DNA of 64,000 nt from Utricularia gibba (taxonomy: Eukaryota; Streptophyta; Magnoliopsida; Lamiales; Lentibulariaceae): NCBI GenBank assembly GCA_002189035.1, contig CM007990.1, positions 248,001-312,000 on the forward strand. The letters are read 5' to 3'. Position numbers and translations under genes: made by a program. This document shows, piece after piece, positions 21,781 to 33,400 of this stretch. Numbering within the stretch: position 1 is the first letter of the stretch; each line of letters begins with the position of its first letter. The notes beneath the pieces are model-generated. The model was not told where the DNA came from. It did no database searches and saw only the letters and a program-made list of their open reading frames with translations.

Positions 21781-22072
21781 GCAGTTCGTGTGCCCGGACG
21801 CAGCAACTCGAGTAATAATTCTATAAGCAAATCATCACTGTCATGTGTAATGTTGTCTTGCCACCAAGTGGGCATCCACAAGTTCTAATTCATCTTGGTT
21901 ACCTCGAACTGGGGAGACCATCGTGGATTTTCGTACATATTTGGCTCTATATTCTCAACTTCCTTCTTCGTAAGGTGTCTGGTGGTTCATTCAAGTAACT
22001 GACTTTATTTTGTGCACACTGGGCTTCGCCTTTAGTCATCGTCTTCAGAATCTGGTGATGATCTGCAATTTT
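21781..22072. other. Short intergenic region
   Basis: 3' region of the carboxylesterase. Nothing else is seen. Confidence 0.5.
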
Positions 22073-23215
22073 TAAAATGTGCTTATTGAATCGAGAAAAA
22101 TGAGCAAGTCCCTGTGTTCGCCTGATCGTACATCTTCGCCAACCTTATACCTTCCGAGATTCTTCAACTGTCGTCTTGTCATCGAGTATATGAGAACTCA
22201 CCAATAGATATGGAAACCAAGAAGCATAAACAGCATCGTGTTGAAGAGATAGTACAATGTAGAAGAGTATGCTTCCTTCAATCCCTGGAATAGAGTTAGC
22301 AACGAAATCAGAACCAGGGTAACTAACATTAGGAAACTGGCGTTGATAATCTGATAACCCACAAAAGGAAGACTACAAGCCTCAGTACGAACCATGACAA
22401 GGCACAGAAACCTAAGTATACACTCGCTCCGATCACATTTCCCAAGTACTTGAAGATTTTTGCAGCCTCTAGAAATACATCACTAGCATCACGCAGGGCA
22501 AGGATGGCAATTTTTACACGAAAGAAGCTGGAAAAGGGCATTGTCAAATTCGTTTCACCCCTAAGAAGTCATGCGTTTCGGGGAGCAGAATCATATAACT
22601 TGTCATATATGATGATGAGATCAGGATAAGAGTGATCACGCAGCAAAATGTTTCCTGCCCGTTTCAGCAGCAAGGCTATTCATATAGAAGCCACACTGAC
22701 ACATGTAGATGAGCCTCATCGGTGTTCTGACTGCCAGCCAAAGAAACCATGTTCACAGGCGTAAATCGACAGAGCATGCGTCCTGTAACATATGAAGATT
22801 CAAGACAGACATGTACAGCAATACTTGGTGGGGCCAGTACTCGATGATTCCCTGGTAAGAGAGCCTCCACAGAGACTATGTAAACTTGCTAATTTTCCCA
22901 TGTGTTTCTCTACTAAATTTCGCTTCCCGTTTATTCTTCATAAGTAACCAAATCGCAAGCCTCTGTAAAGAGATCGAATCAACATTTAGAATACAAGCTA
23001 CATTCGAAAACACAGAAAAGTGAAGTAATAGCCAGATTTCCAGAATTCAGAATCCTCGAAAAATGCTTACTCGGAGTAACAACCTGTCGTCGAGAAACCT
23101 CCCGGCAACAAACGCGAAAGCAAAATAGAAAGCAGATAACGACATGCAAACCCCTTGGCGCTGAATTTCGAGCGCCTATTGAATCCATTGCCGAGATTCC
23201 AAAACGCCGTGAAAT
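22073..23215 (-). pseudogene. Decayed LAG1/LOH2-type ceramide synthase
   Basis: Minus-strand pieces follow the order of a LOH2-like ceramide synthase (TLC domain, ER). An N-terminal piece (MDSIGARNSAPRG, then in another frame SAFYFAFAFVAGRFLDDRLLLR) is at about 23190-23075. Next come RLAIWLL near 22960 and RLIYMCQCGFYMNSLAA near 22710. ALRDASDVFLEAAKIFKY is at about 22500-22445, then LYYLFNTMLFMLLGFHIYW to 22201 and KVGEDVRS near 22110. Defects are multiple. The MMSHH block with the essential His pair is missing, and the Lag-motif HD is RD. In-frame stops and frame shifts interrupt the middle, and the second Trp of HIYWW is TGA (22198-22200). Activity is not expected. Transcription is possible. 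Confidence 0.8.
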
Positions 23216-23743
23216 CGATTAACAACACACTACGTAACCTGCAGAAGAACGACGGCCTCCCACCGACAAATATGAATCTCGCATAGGAGAAACCGGCCGG
23301 TAAACGACGTGCGCAACGTAGAGCGCACTGCCGAATCTGGAGGTGGGAAGATCGAGGGGGAATAACCATTTTATATCCAATAGTCACGGATCGGCATTCG
23401 GCTCCCTTAACCAGAAGCGGATACATATTAAATCAAATTTTAATAGAATTCTCGAAAATCTCCCCCAAAAAACCCTTCGTTCTCTGTCTCCCTGTCTGCG
23501 ACACGATAGCATTCCCAATATGGCAAAAGTTCTAAAGCAAATGTTTGCCCGCCGCCGGCGGTGTTCAGTCACGGCAAATGTTACGACAAGGGTGTCCCTG
23601 TAAAGCACAGGGAGTGCGCGCTAAGAAAAGAAAAGCAAAACCAGAAGAACTGAGTCGAAACCTGTTTCCAGACGCCCCAGGGAGGGCATTTATGGCTCGA
23701 AATGGAAACATTAGCAGAGGATGCCAACGGAGGTATAACGGGT

Positions 23744-26602
23744 TCAATCATTCAAGGACAAGGCAGCCAGATGGTCAGCGGGGTTACCCTGCTGTTCAGA
23801 GACGTTCCTGAGAACATCCATGGCTTCGGTAACTTTGGCTTTGAGGGCCTCAGGTGACTCGAGCAGGTGAAGGACCTCCGTCTGGTCCATTTCCAGAAGC
23901 ATGCCCGTCACCTTTGCCGCCATCTCAGGCTCCAACTGTTCTACGAGGGGGTATAGATTTTCACCCAACATCTGGATACACAGACAAAGACATCAGCTTG
24001 GTTCAATAATGGAATCTGAACTCGAGGTGCGAGTAATCTGCTCACCAGCCTCTGTTCAGTGGGAGAAGCATTCGCCAGAGCTGATGCCAGTGCACTGATG
24101 GGAACTGGCTGAGGGATTCCGACCTCACGCATTGGCAATCCACCCATGTCATAGGGAAGGGATATCATCCCTCCCGCCATATTACCTTGCATGGATGCAT
24201 CAGGCAGACCACGTCCAGATGGGTAGCGGAAACCTCGTCCTCTTGGTATCATCTGTGTACAGGATATGATAAAAGGTGAAGATTGAAACAGATCACAGGG
24301 GAAAGTTGGCGGGTAACATTCCAAAAGTAAATCTTGTGGCGAACCTGCTGCGGTGGCTGCTGCATCATAGGCAAAGCCTGCAGCCCCTGATGCATTGGAC
24401 CAGCATTTGTCCTCCTTCCACCACGGGGACCTTGTTGCCCTTGTTGGACCATAGGCATAAACATGTTTGGCATGAGAGGACCAGCATGCCTCATGCCAGG
24501 AACCAGTTGCTGCTGATATCCAAATCCAGCCTGCAGTTAAACACAAATTAGTCAAAACTCAAGAGATGTTATATAAAGTGAAAACCAGAAGCAGTTCAGA
24601 ACACATGGTAGAACAGGATGGGGAAATACTTGGGAGGGAAGAATATTTGGAGGAGGCTGCCCGTAGAAGATCTGTTGTCCCAAACCAGGAGTAGCAGAAT
24701 ACATTGGCATACGTGGAGCTATATTAGGCACCACAGAAATTGGTCTCATTTGAGAAAACTGGGCCTGAAATAGGAGTAGAGATCCTTAGTTTGCGTTCAA
24801 CAGATCAAATTGGGAAAAAAAATACATAGTGAACAAAATAATAAATATGGTAAAGAGTCTAGCTGCAACTTCAACTGTACCTGTAGCCTCGCTTTTCTAT
24901 CCTCCTTCCTCTGAGCAAGTGCAACATAAAGAGGTTTGCAGATGATCATCTTCCCATTCATATCAAATAGCTGCAGATTTAATCAGTAAACCAACTAAAT
25001 CATCTGCTAATTAAACCTTAGTAAAAAAAAATATAAAAGAGATGACGAAACAAAGCCACTCACTGCTCTAGAAGCCTCTTCAGGTGAAGAGAAAGCAACG
25101 AAACCTGATCCCTTGCTAATCCCTTTTAGATCGCGCATCACCTTTAAAGAGTGTAACATTAGTACATCCTGAAAAGAAACTGTTGCAACTTCTAAGTATA
25201 TAACAGTACCAACCTTACATGATGTTATAGATCCAAATGGAGAAAACAAATCTTGAAGCTTTTCATCATCAATACTTTCATCCAGATTTTTGACATAAAG
25301 GTTTGACGCCTGAGATTTTTCAGCTGCTTCTTTCAAACTCCGTTCAAAGCGGTTTTTCAATTCCTGCTCCCTCTCAGTTTTTTTCTGCGCTCTCCCCACA
25401 TACCATTCCTTGTCGTCAGATTTTTTTCCATTAAGGGAGTCCACAGCTCTTGAAGCATCATCTGGATCCTCAAAGTTGATGAATCCAAAACACCTTGAAG
25501 TTCCATCCTCATTTTTCATCACAACTGCGCTTGTGATTGGACCAAATTCTCCAAATATCTTCCGAAGCTCATCTTCAGTGGTTGACTCAGACAAGTTCTT
25601 GACAAATGCATTAGTGAATTTGGTCTTGTCTACTGACATGTCTCTCTCTTGCTTTCGAAGGAAAGGCCCAACAAAAACCTGCTTTCCATTCAATAGCATC
25701 CCATTAAGCTTATCAATAGCTTTCTGTGCAGCTTCCTCAGCCATATACTGCACAAACCCATATCCCAAAGACTGACCAGCAGAATCTGTGGCCACTTTGC
25801 ATGAAAGTATGGTACCGAACGAGGAAAATGTTTCGTGCAAAGCTTTGTGGTCAATTTCCTTGTCCAGATTCTTCCAAAACAACATAGAAACTTAACCAAT
25901 TAGAAGAGATTACTTCAGATCATTAGAAAACTAATTGATTGTAAAGATAAACTCATGGAGCAAACTTAAGCTAAAAGTATAAGCCGCATGCAATTGAAAA
26001 TGATGAACAGAAATACCTTGATAAAAATGTTGCCAGCACCACTTCTGCGACCACTTGGGTCTCTATGTGAATACATTACCCTAATAGGTTTCCCATTGAG
26101 GGGAGTGAAGTTCAGTTCCGCCAAAGATCTCTCAGCTACATGGGCAGAGGAATAATTAACAGAGTGAGGAGGATCTCTGTGCAGTGTAGTATTTCATTAA
26201 AATTCGACGCATGAATAAAAATGATCAGGGTTAATCATACACTATTTTAAAGTTTTAACTTGAAGTAATATTTGCAGAAATTAAAAGACAAGCAGAAATC
26301 TTTAATGTAAACTTGAGTGCCAAAGAACACGAATATATAACGGAATGAAACTAGAATATCAAACCATCTTGAATGTTCTTAAAGTTGACATAGCCATAGC
26401 CGAGCGACCGCTGGGTGGTCGTATCTCTACAAATCCTAACCGAAACCACTTCACCAATTTGATTGAAGAGATCGAAGAGCTGGGGATCCGTGACATTGGG
26501 ATCAAGATCGCCAACGTACAGCGAGATGCCCAACGGCACGCCGCTACCGGGCCCGGCGTTCGGCACCTGGAACTGAGGCTGCATCTGAACCTGCGCTGCC
26601 AT
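23744..26602 (-). CDS. PAB: Cytoplasmic poly(A)-binding protein
   Basis: Nine exons on the minus strand: 26365-26602, 26017-26135, 25214-25870, 25064-25141, 24881-24970, 24630-24764, 24345-24530, 24046-24252, 23744-23971. All phases agree, giving about 641 aa. Four RRM domains come first, with RNP motifs such as SLYVGDLDPNVTD, GYGYVNF, GNIFIKNLD, NAFVKNLSES, CFGFINF, NLYVKNLDESIDD and GSGFVAF. A Pro/Met/Gln/Gly-rich linker leads to a C-terminal MLLE (PABC) domain, LYPLVEQLEPEMAAKVTGMLLEMD. It binds mRNA poly(A) tails and, through RRM2/MLLE, eIF4G and PAM2 proteins, controlling translation and decay. It is divergent from TIC21 with 589 bp between the start codons. Confidence 0.96.
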
Positions 26603-27191
26603 CTCAATAAAAATCAGATAAGATACAAGAGAACACTAAAACGCGATGCACAAAATTCCCCCTTTCCAGGAGTTCACTACTTTTTTTGGGTTTTTTGCTA
26701 ATAGTCTCCCTCCCCTCTTTTTATTAGCAGAATCAAAGCACAAATATCAATAAAATTTCTTGACTGAAACAACAACGGGACGCATAAAACGATTTCGGTT
26801 TTTTTTCTCGGATTCCCACAATTTTTTTTCTTTTTCGGGTTTTCGATGAAGAGAGGAGAGGAAAGGTTTCACAAGTCGGACATCCGACGCCGGGGTGGTG
26901 AAATCATCGCCAGAGGGCGGCGGCGGCGACAGGTGGCAGAGGAAAAGGGAGAAAAGGGATTGCAGATAAACTGCGCACCTAAGAAGTCTCTCGGATTCCA
27001 GACGGGGTTAATCAAGAAACACAATTCGAAAAGAAAATGACATTATTACCCCTACTTTCCCCGCCGGCGCCTACAGGACTTCTTTGACCTTTATGGTAAT
27101 TTGACAATTTTCCGATGAAAATCTGTGCTGCAGCGTAGGAACTCCGAAGGCTAAATTCCAGTAATTTGTTAAATAACCTGCAAAAGTAGAA
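26603..27191. promoter_or_regulatory. Shared bidirectional promoter region, PAB / TIC21
   Basis: The only space between two head-to-head genes. The PAB side has a CT-rich and GCC-rich leader when read on the minus strand (about 26860-26930). No strong TATA box is evident for either gene, as is common for housekeeping promoters. Confidence 0.5.
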
Positions 27192-28506
27192 ATGCAGTGT
27201 TTACTTTCTCCGGTTGCTCGCAGCGCCGCCGCATTACCCTCTCCGCCCTCTGGAGCGGTGGTGTTTGAATCCGCTCCACCTAGCCTTCAAGCTCGTCCGT
27301 TTCCGCGCTGGGATAATGCTCGGGACTCCCATTCGTCTCTATCTTCGTTTAAATTGGTCAAGAGTTACGCTATTCTCAGTAATCGTAGCAGAAAAGCCGC
27401 TCCTGCTAACGCAGCCACTTCTGAGAATTCCGCCGGTGATGAGTTCGAGAAGGCGAAACTCGCGCAGGTACGCCTTTTGATTTTCGCCATTGCTCTTCGT
27501 CAATGGCGTTTGTAGTTAGGGCAAGGAATGCGAATATTCGAAGTCTGTACATCGCCAATTTCGATCGTTTGCTGCATCTCATCGAATTTGTTAGGAGTCA
27601 TCGCTAATTTCATTGCTTAGGGTTTCGTTCTTAGCCATCTGGCGATTTCTTTGGAAAAGCTGTCAATGCCTTTGCAGGTTTCTAAGAGACTACAGTCTCT
27701 TTCGAGGCATTTCAAGCGATTAGGAAGCTTTGGGTTCTGGTCGCAACTTGTGTGCACAATTTCTGCTGCTATCATTCTGTCTTTCTCCACTCTCGTCGCT
27801 GGACAGAGTACCGCAGTAGCCACCTTTTACGCCACTGCTGCCGGAATCGCAGCTGCATTTGTGTCTGTTTTCTGGTCATTTGGCTACGTCCGGTTATCTG
27901 ATAAACTTAAGAAGACAGCAAGTGACCCTTCTAAGGTAATTCGTGGCATATCTGCTCACTAGCCACTGCAGCGTTGACCATCTAATGCCTACCAATAGAC
28001 CAGAATACTTCACCATTCCTCACTATGCATATCAAGGAAAGACTTTTAAATCTCTGCTCATGATGCCAGGCGCCTCTTCGGTCAGATGTCGTGAGAAGCA
28101 TCAAGAACGGCATTATTGTCAATGTCTTGGGGCTGGGGGCTTCTGTACTTGGTATGCAGGCAACAGTAGGTGCATTGGTGGGGAAAGCACTCACAACTTC
28201 AACAAATCCCTTCCAGGGAGTTGGGCCTGGTGCTACCCCAGTCCTCGCACTTGATGTCTTCTTGGTTCAGGTATCCATCTCTCTACTTTTGCAGCTTACA
28301 AGTAGTGTTTTAGAAACCCAAACACACAGCGGCCGCTCAAGTCTTTATACCTTCATTCTGTTGATATATTTTTTGTGTGCAATGTTTGACAGGCATCTGC
28401 AAACGCAATACTCTCCCATTTTCTGGGAATATCTTGCAACTTGGAATTGCTGCGCTCCGTTACAATGCCCGAAAGTGTTCCTGTTCCGGCTCTGAAGACA
28501 GCCTGA
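27192..28506 (+). CDS. TIC21: TIC21/PIC1 chloroplast inner-envelope protein
   Basis: Four exons (27192-27467, 27678-27935, 28070-28270, 28393-28506), 282 aa. The first ~85 residues are Ser/Ala/Arg-rich and read as a plastid transit peptide. The mature part has four hydrophobic spans: around SQLVCTISAAIILSFSTLV, ATAAGIAAAFVSVFWSFGYV, GIIVNVLGLGASVLGMQATV and LDVFLVQASANAILSHFLG. The conserved ending LELLRSVTMPE identifies the family. Arabidopsis TIC21, also called PIC1 or CIA5, has been assigned to both preprotein import and iron transport at the inner envelope; this sequence cannot settle which. Its start codon lies close to that of the divergent PAB gene. Confidence 0.94.
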
Positions 28507-29530
28507 GTTGCATTGACATTGTAATCTGCAGAGTGTTCTGGATATGAGCGAATGAATTTTTGCATGAATCTTCGTTATATGCTATAGCATTGACGCAAAC
28601 TTCAAGAAATTAACATGTTGCAGAAATTAACTGCGCAGTAAGGTTGCAGTGACTCCCATGCCAAAAACTGATACTTTTACTGTGAGAACTTACGAGCAGC
28701 CAATGGGTAGAGATGACAGCAAGTATAGCTGATCTTTTTCTCCTTGTTTGAAAGGAATGGAATCTTCCATAGGATTGCATCACCGATCTTCCTGAACTGT
28801 AACTGGCAAATCCAACCAATATAGCTGCAAGATGCATGTTCTCAGATTAAAGAAATGATGCACCAAACATAAACCCCCTGCACGCGGTGATCTCCAAGAA
28901 GCTATCTATTGAGAAGTGAAGCAAAATTTGGCCCAGAAAAATGAGACCACTACGAGCAGCAACAGCACGTTAGATACGAAGGCCAGCCAATTGTATCCAG
29001 CACATTCGAACAGGAACTAAGACCCCGTGTTCCACACCAGAAAATGAGCGCTATCCCTCCAGTTTTTCCGCAACATCAAGTCATCAATAGTTGCAGCACA
29101 AGATCTAAACTATCGCGCTAGAATTTAAGCATTTAAAACACGTACTTTTTGCATGAGCTATCGAGTTCTGCATCTTAAACGGAACCGCAATCGCCTACAC
29201 CGCCGCAGAGATTTTCGCGTGCCCAGAATCATACATTGATTTGGCTTTTCCGCAATCGAAATCGAGCTCGATGAAAGCGGCGGACGTCCGAAATGGAGGA
29301 GATTCACCAGAATTCAAAATAGTGAGCAACTATTGAACGGTTTTCCCGGTATGCTACGAATAGATACTTTCGAATACTGGGCTTGTCATGAAAAAAATGA
29401 ACTAGGCTGGCCCAATAACTGCTTGGTCCACGCGGAACCTCTGGACACCGCAGCAGGCAATTATTCCCTAAAACCCCAATCCTCGTCAAAACCTCCGGAA
29501 GGTTCGAAGGATTGCGGCTTTCAGATTCCG
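28507..29530. other. Intergenic, nothing clear
   Basis: No protein family or structured RNA is recognised. A minus-strand frame at 28610-28837 has no support. The last ~100 bp are likely the NFD6-like promoter and leader. Confidence 0.5.
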
Positions 29531-30111
29531 ATGGCTTCGCGAGCTTCCTTTTCCAGATCTCTCATGTTTTCCGCAAGGTCTTCCGCCTTCCGCTCATCTA
29601 CTCCGGCTTCCGCTTCCAGCAGAATCCGGCAATCCCCGATTACGGCTCCCCGCCGGCTTTCTTTCTCCAATCCTAGGTTTTTAATTTCGACCACGCAGAT
29701 GTTCAATTTTTCCTGATTTTCTTTCCTTTGTTCTTATTTCCATTGCAAATAATGTAGCATGACCATTTCTCGCCATGAGTTTGTATGTTGAAGCGATCAT
29801 TTATCCTGACGAATGTGTTTATGGTATCGTGATTGTGACGATGCAGTTTTTGTGATTGCAGGACTCTGGGGGAGCTCGCATGTTCCCAGTCACTGATGCC
29901 ATTTCCCTGGGGAGGCACACTGCTCACTTCTCACTTATCTTCCAATATAAGAGCGTGTCGTGAGCTTTCCCATGGTAAACTCGTCAGTGTGCTGATGCAG
30001 GAATGCTAGTACTTTCTATATGAGTTCATTGTGTGGTTAACCGTAAACCTGAAATGCTCTAATGAATATGAACTGTTGGGATTTCTAGGGTGGAAGGGAA
30101 AAGATGGGTAA
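29531..30111 (+). CDS. NFD6-like small mitochondrial/plastid protein
   Basis: Three exons (29531-29676, 29862-29974, 30089-30111) give 93 aa. The N-terminus (MASRASFSRSLMFSARSSAF) is rich in Ser, Arg and Ala with no acidic residue, a typical mitochondrial or dual-targeting presequence. The exon 2 motif RTLGELACSQSLMPFP, followed by a Ser/Leu/Arg-rich segment ending CRELSHG, matches the NUCLEAR FUSION DEFECTIVE 6 family (ELGCVQSLLPLH-type). NFD6 is needed for polar nuclear fusion in Arabidopsis; its molecular role is unknown. The last exon is tiny (GWKGKDG). Such genes often have alternative 3' exons, so the C-terminus is the least certain part. Confidence 0.75.
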
Positions 30112-30905
30112 ATTCACTGGAGCTCCCATCAAGCAAATGCAGGACCATGATTACCACCGCTACGCAGGTGTCTCCTCCCCCTCTAATTTCTAGTGTGAGA
30201 GGTTGAGGAGATAGAATGGATTAGGATGATATACTACCCCACACCCTAGAAATTCGATGTCTGTTTCATTTTCTCTTGTCTGCTATTCATTCACAGCAAA
30301 AGGTGCCTTCTTGTCTGCTATTCATTCACAGCACGAGTACTTGTGTATTTATACTTTGAGGAACCACACCATCCGGGTGGGTTCTGTTGTTGCCATTTCC
30401 CCAGACGTGGCTGTCTGATTCTTCTTTATTCCTTCAGAATCAACTGTTTCTATCTGAATAAGTACTACAGCTTTTCCGATGTCCCTTCTACCCCTTCCAT
30501 CCTACGTGTACCTCCGCACAAGTATCCCGGAAAATTGCTGAGGGACGAGAAGATGCCAGACCGAGCTTCTAGGGAGGGTACTCGGTTATATTGAAATTAA
30601 ACGAGACTTTAAAAAGAAAAAAGATGATGGAAAAATTAGAAGCCGTGTTTAAATAGGATTAGAATTCGTTTAATCATTTTATTTTTTAAATATAATTAAA
30701 AAATTATTGGATTCGATTTAAATTATTATAAAAATAATTTAACTGATATTACTTTTTTGTTCTTCCAACCTAATTAAGCATGTTGTTTTTCATTTTTAGA
30801 AAATTCGAGATAAAATTTTGGTGATTGGGGGAGGCCACGCCGCAACGGTTCGTTTCAAGACAATTCGTGATTCACCTCGGTAGGGACGAGGAGTCGCTCC
30901 GGCCG
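30112..30905. other. Intergenic: NFD6-like 3' region, PEX13 upstream
   Basis: Includes a local repeat of CTTGTCTGCTATTCATTCACAGCA (two copies about 35 bp apart near 30280-30335). No gene is seen. Confidence 0.55.
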
Positions 30906-32356
30906 ATGGAGAACAAAGCCCAGCCTCCAGGTGTGTATTCAATCATCAAAAGTTTCGTAGATATTTTTGAATACCGAAATCGGTGGTCTTCTGTGGCGTT
31001 TGATGCAACTTTGGACTCGGGAAACCCTTTTGATTGAGAAAGGTGTTGATTTTTCCAAAACCTCAACAATTTTCGTCATTTTTTTACATGGGATGCTTAA
31101 AACTTCGATCTACAGCTGGTAGTCCGCCAAAACCTTGGGAAGTAGCTGGGCCTTCGTCATCAGGACCAGCACCGTTTAAGCCGCCATCTGCGGGAAATAC
31201 CAGTGACGTGGTTGAAGCCTCTGGTACAGCTCAGCCAGGAGAGATTATTTCAACAACTGATCGGAGTGTCGTTGCTAATAGGAATTCACTAGGGAGGCCT
31301 GTTCCCACTCGGCCATGGGAACAACAAACGTATGGAAACGGCTTCGGAGGTATCAATAGTTGAGGCTCTAGCGCCTGCTCGTTTTAAGAAAAAACTGAAT
31401 GTGGCTACTGAATGAAATATACTGGTGTAACTTGGTAGAAAGAAACAGAGTTCTTTAGTATGGTGTAAGGTCAAAGGCATATGGAGATGAGTTGGATTGC
31501 TTTGGTAATCAATATTTGGTGTCCTATTCTTATTCCTCAGAGTTGATGTTATGCCTTTTTTCTTCTTCCTCAGGTTATGGATCTGGAATGAACTATGGTT
31601 CTGGATATGGAGGTGGAATGTATGGGTCTTATGGTGGATATGGTGGGAATTATGGTGGTGGATTATATGGGAACAACATGTATAGAGGAGGTTATGGCGG
31701 AATGTACGGAGGAGGTAGCATCTATGGAGGAGGGATGTATAGTGGTGGTTTTGGTGGTCCGATGGGTAGCTATGGAATGGGTGCACCTGGTCCATATGGT
31801 GATGAGGATCCAAATAATCCTTCTGGACCTGCTTCTCCACCAGGTTTTTGGGTATCGCTTATGAGAGTGGTAAGCCATGAGCTTCCCTGTAAAATTTCAT
31901 TAGAGCATTTGGTATATGTCACTGGTATTCCTAATGCTCCCATGTAACAATTCTAGATGCATGGTGTGGTGACTTTCTTCGGCCGAGTAGCGTTCTTGAT
32001 CGACCAGAATACTCAGGCATTTCATATGTTCATGACTGCTCTTCTTCAGGTACTACTAACCCCTGCTTCGTCAACCATCATGCACAGCATTTTCTCTCTA
32101 GACATAACCTGAAAGCTTGGCCTCTCCCTCTATGCTTATGTTGCAGCTGTTTGATAGATCCGGCCTCTTATATGGAGAGCTTGCAAGATTTGTTTTCAGA
32201 TTGTTAGGAATCAAAACAAAGCCCAAGAAAATGAACCCGCCAGGTGCAGGAGGAAGTCCTGCACCTTCTAACCCGCCGGTCGGTCGAGCCATAACCGACG
32301 GATCGAAGGCCGCCCCAGCCGGACCCTGGGGCGGCGTCTGGGGTGACCCAAGATGA
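30906..32356 (+). CDS. PEX13: Peroxisomal membrane protein PEX13
   Basis: Five exons (30906-30930, 31116-31349, 31574-31869, 31957-32049, 32147-32356), 285 aa. The first exon is only 25 bp; MENKAQPP joins AGSPPKPWEVAG, the conserved PEX13 N-terminal motif. A Gly/Tyr/Met-rich region fills exon 3 (YGSGMNYGSGYGGGMYG); such YG repeats are linked to the phase-like meshwork of PEX13 in the import pore. Two hydrophobic segments follow (FWVSLMRVMHGVVTFFGRVAFL and LLYGELARFVFRLLG). As in other plant PEX13 proteins there is no SH3 domain. It docks the PEX5/PEX14 cargo complex at the peroxisome membrane. Confidence 0.94.
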
Positions 32357-33400
32357 TCCCTACAGCAGAAACTCTTGCCATCTTGCTGCTTCCTTCTCAA
32401 TGCCTTGTGTCTGATGGCATTTTTAGCCTTCCTGTGGAGTTCAATGCTGGATGTTTGTATGGTGTAATATGCAGGAGTTCTAAAACAAAAGATTTAATAA
32501 TTATAATGAATATAATAATTGCTTACAAAAAAAAAAAGCAATGAATATAATAAAAATATTAAATAATAAAATAATAAGGATTCTGTTTTCCTCCCATTCT
32601 TTCTTTTTTGGGTAATTATTTGTGTAAATTAATCTTTCAATGAATTTTTTTTATTTTTAAATTAATTTAAAAAATGGGGAGCGCGAAGTATGATTGTCCA
32701 ATGCTACACAAATCAAGCTGGTTTAGTTAAACCAGGAGTTTGATATCGGGCAGGGGCGCATACCTGATTCCAATCGACCGGGATGGCGGGCGGACGCCGG
32801 AGACCTCGTTGTAGGGCTGAAATTCCAACTTGAATACGCGTTTTTCTCAACTGCCAAACGAGCTGACGCCTTTAGTTGAATTCCGACCCAGAGACTTTTC
32901 AACAATGGAGCCGGCCCCTCGCCCTGAGTTTGCGATCAAATGATTCGGAAACTTTTTCTTTTGCTTGCACCTCGGTCGTGTGCGGGACCTGTTTTTGCTT
33001 CTAGATGCTCTTTTTTAAATATATTCGATACCGGCCATGTAGGCAAGGAGCATTAACGTCACAGATATTTGGTTGCAGAAGGGACGTGTTTTAGTGATTC
33101 TAATGTTGACAGTGGGTGTTTCTGTGTGAATGAAGACCCCTTCAAGGCATAAAGCTTGTGGCTTCTAGATTTCATAGGAACAAAAAGACCGCTACTTTGA
33201 CTTGGAGTTATTACGTAGCAGTGCCCATGAGAGGCTTAAAACCTGCAATAAAGAGCCCCATATGATCGCTTTGTTCTGTCTTGAGGAAGAATACGTGATC
33301 CCTGCTTTGTCTTTTACTGTGCTGCTGATCTTTATAAAAAGGAAAGGAGCTGTCTTTGTTACTGGGTTGTGTGTTTGAACGGCAAGGAGCAGAAGAAGAA
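32357..33400. other. Intergenic, nothing clear
   Basis: PEX13 3' region, an A/T-rich block near 32500-32670, then unique sequence. A TATAAAAA at about 33331-33338 lies ~65 bp before the MLO start and may be its TATA box. Confidence 0.5.

Noticed and set aside
31289-31840. 183-residue His-rich minus-strand frame opposite PEX13
   Set aside because: Shadow of the Gly/Tyr-rich PEX13 exon 3.
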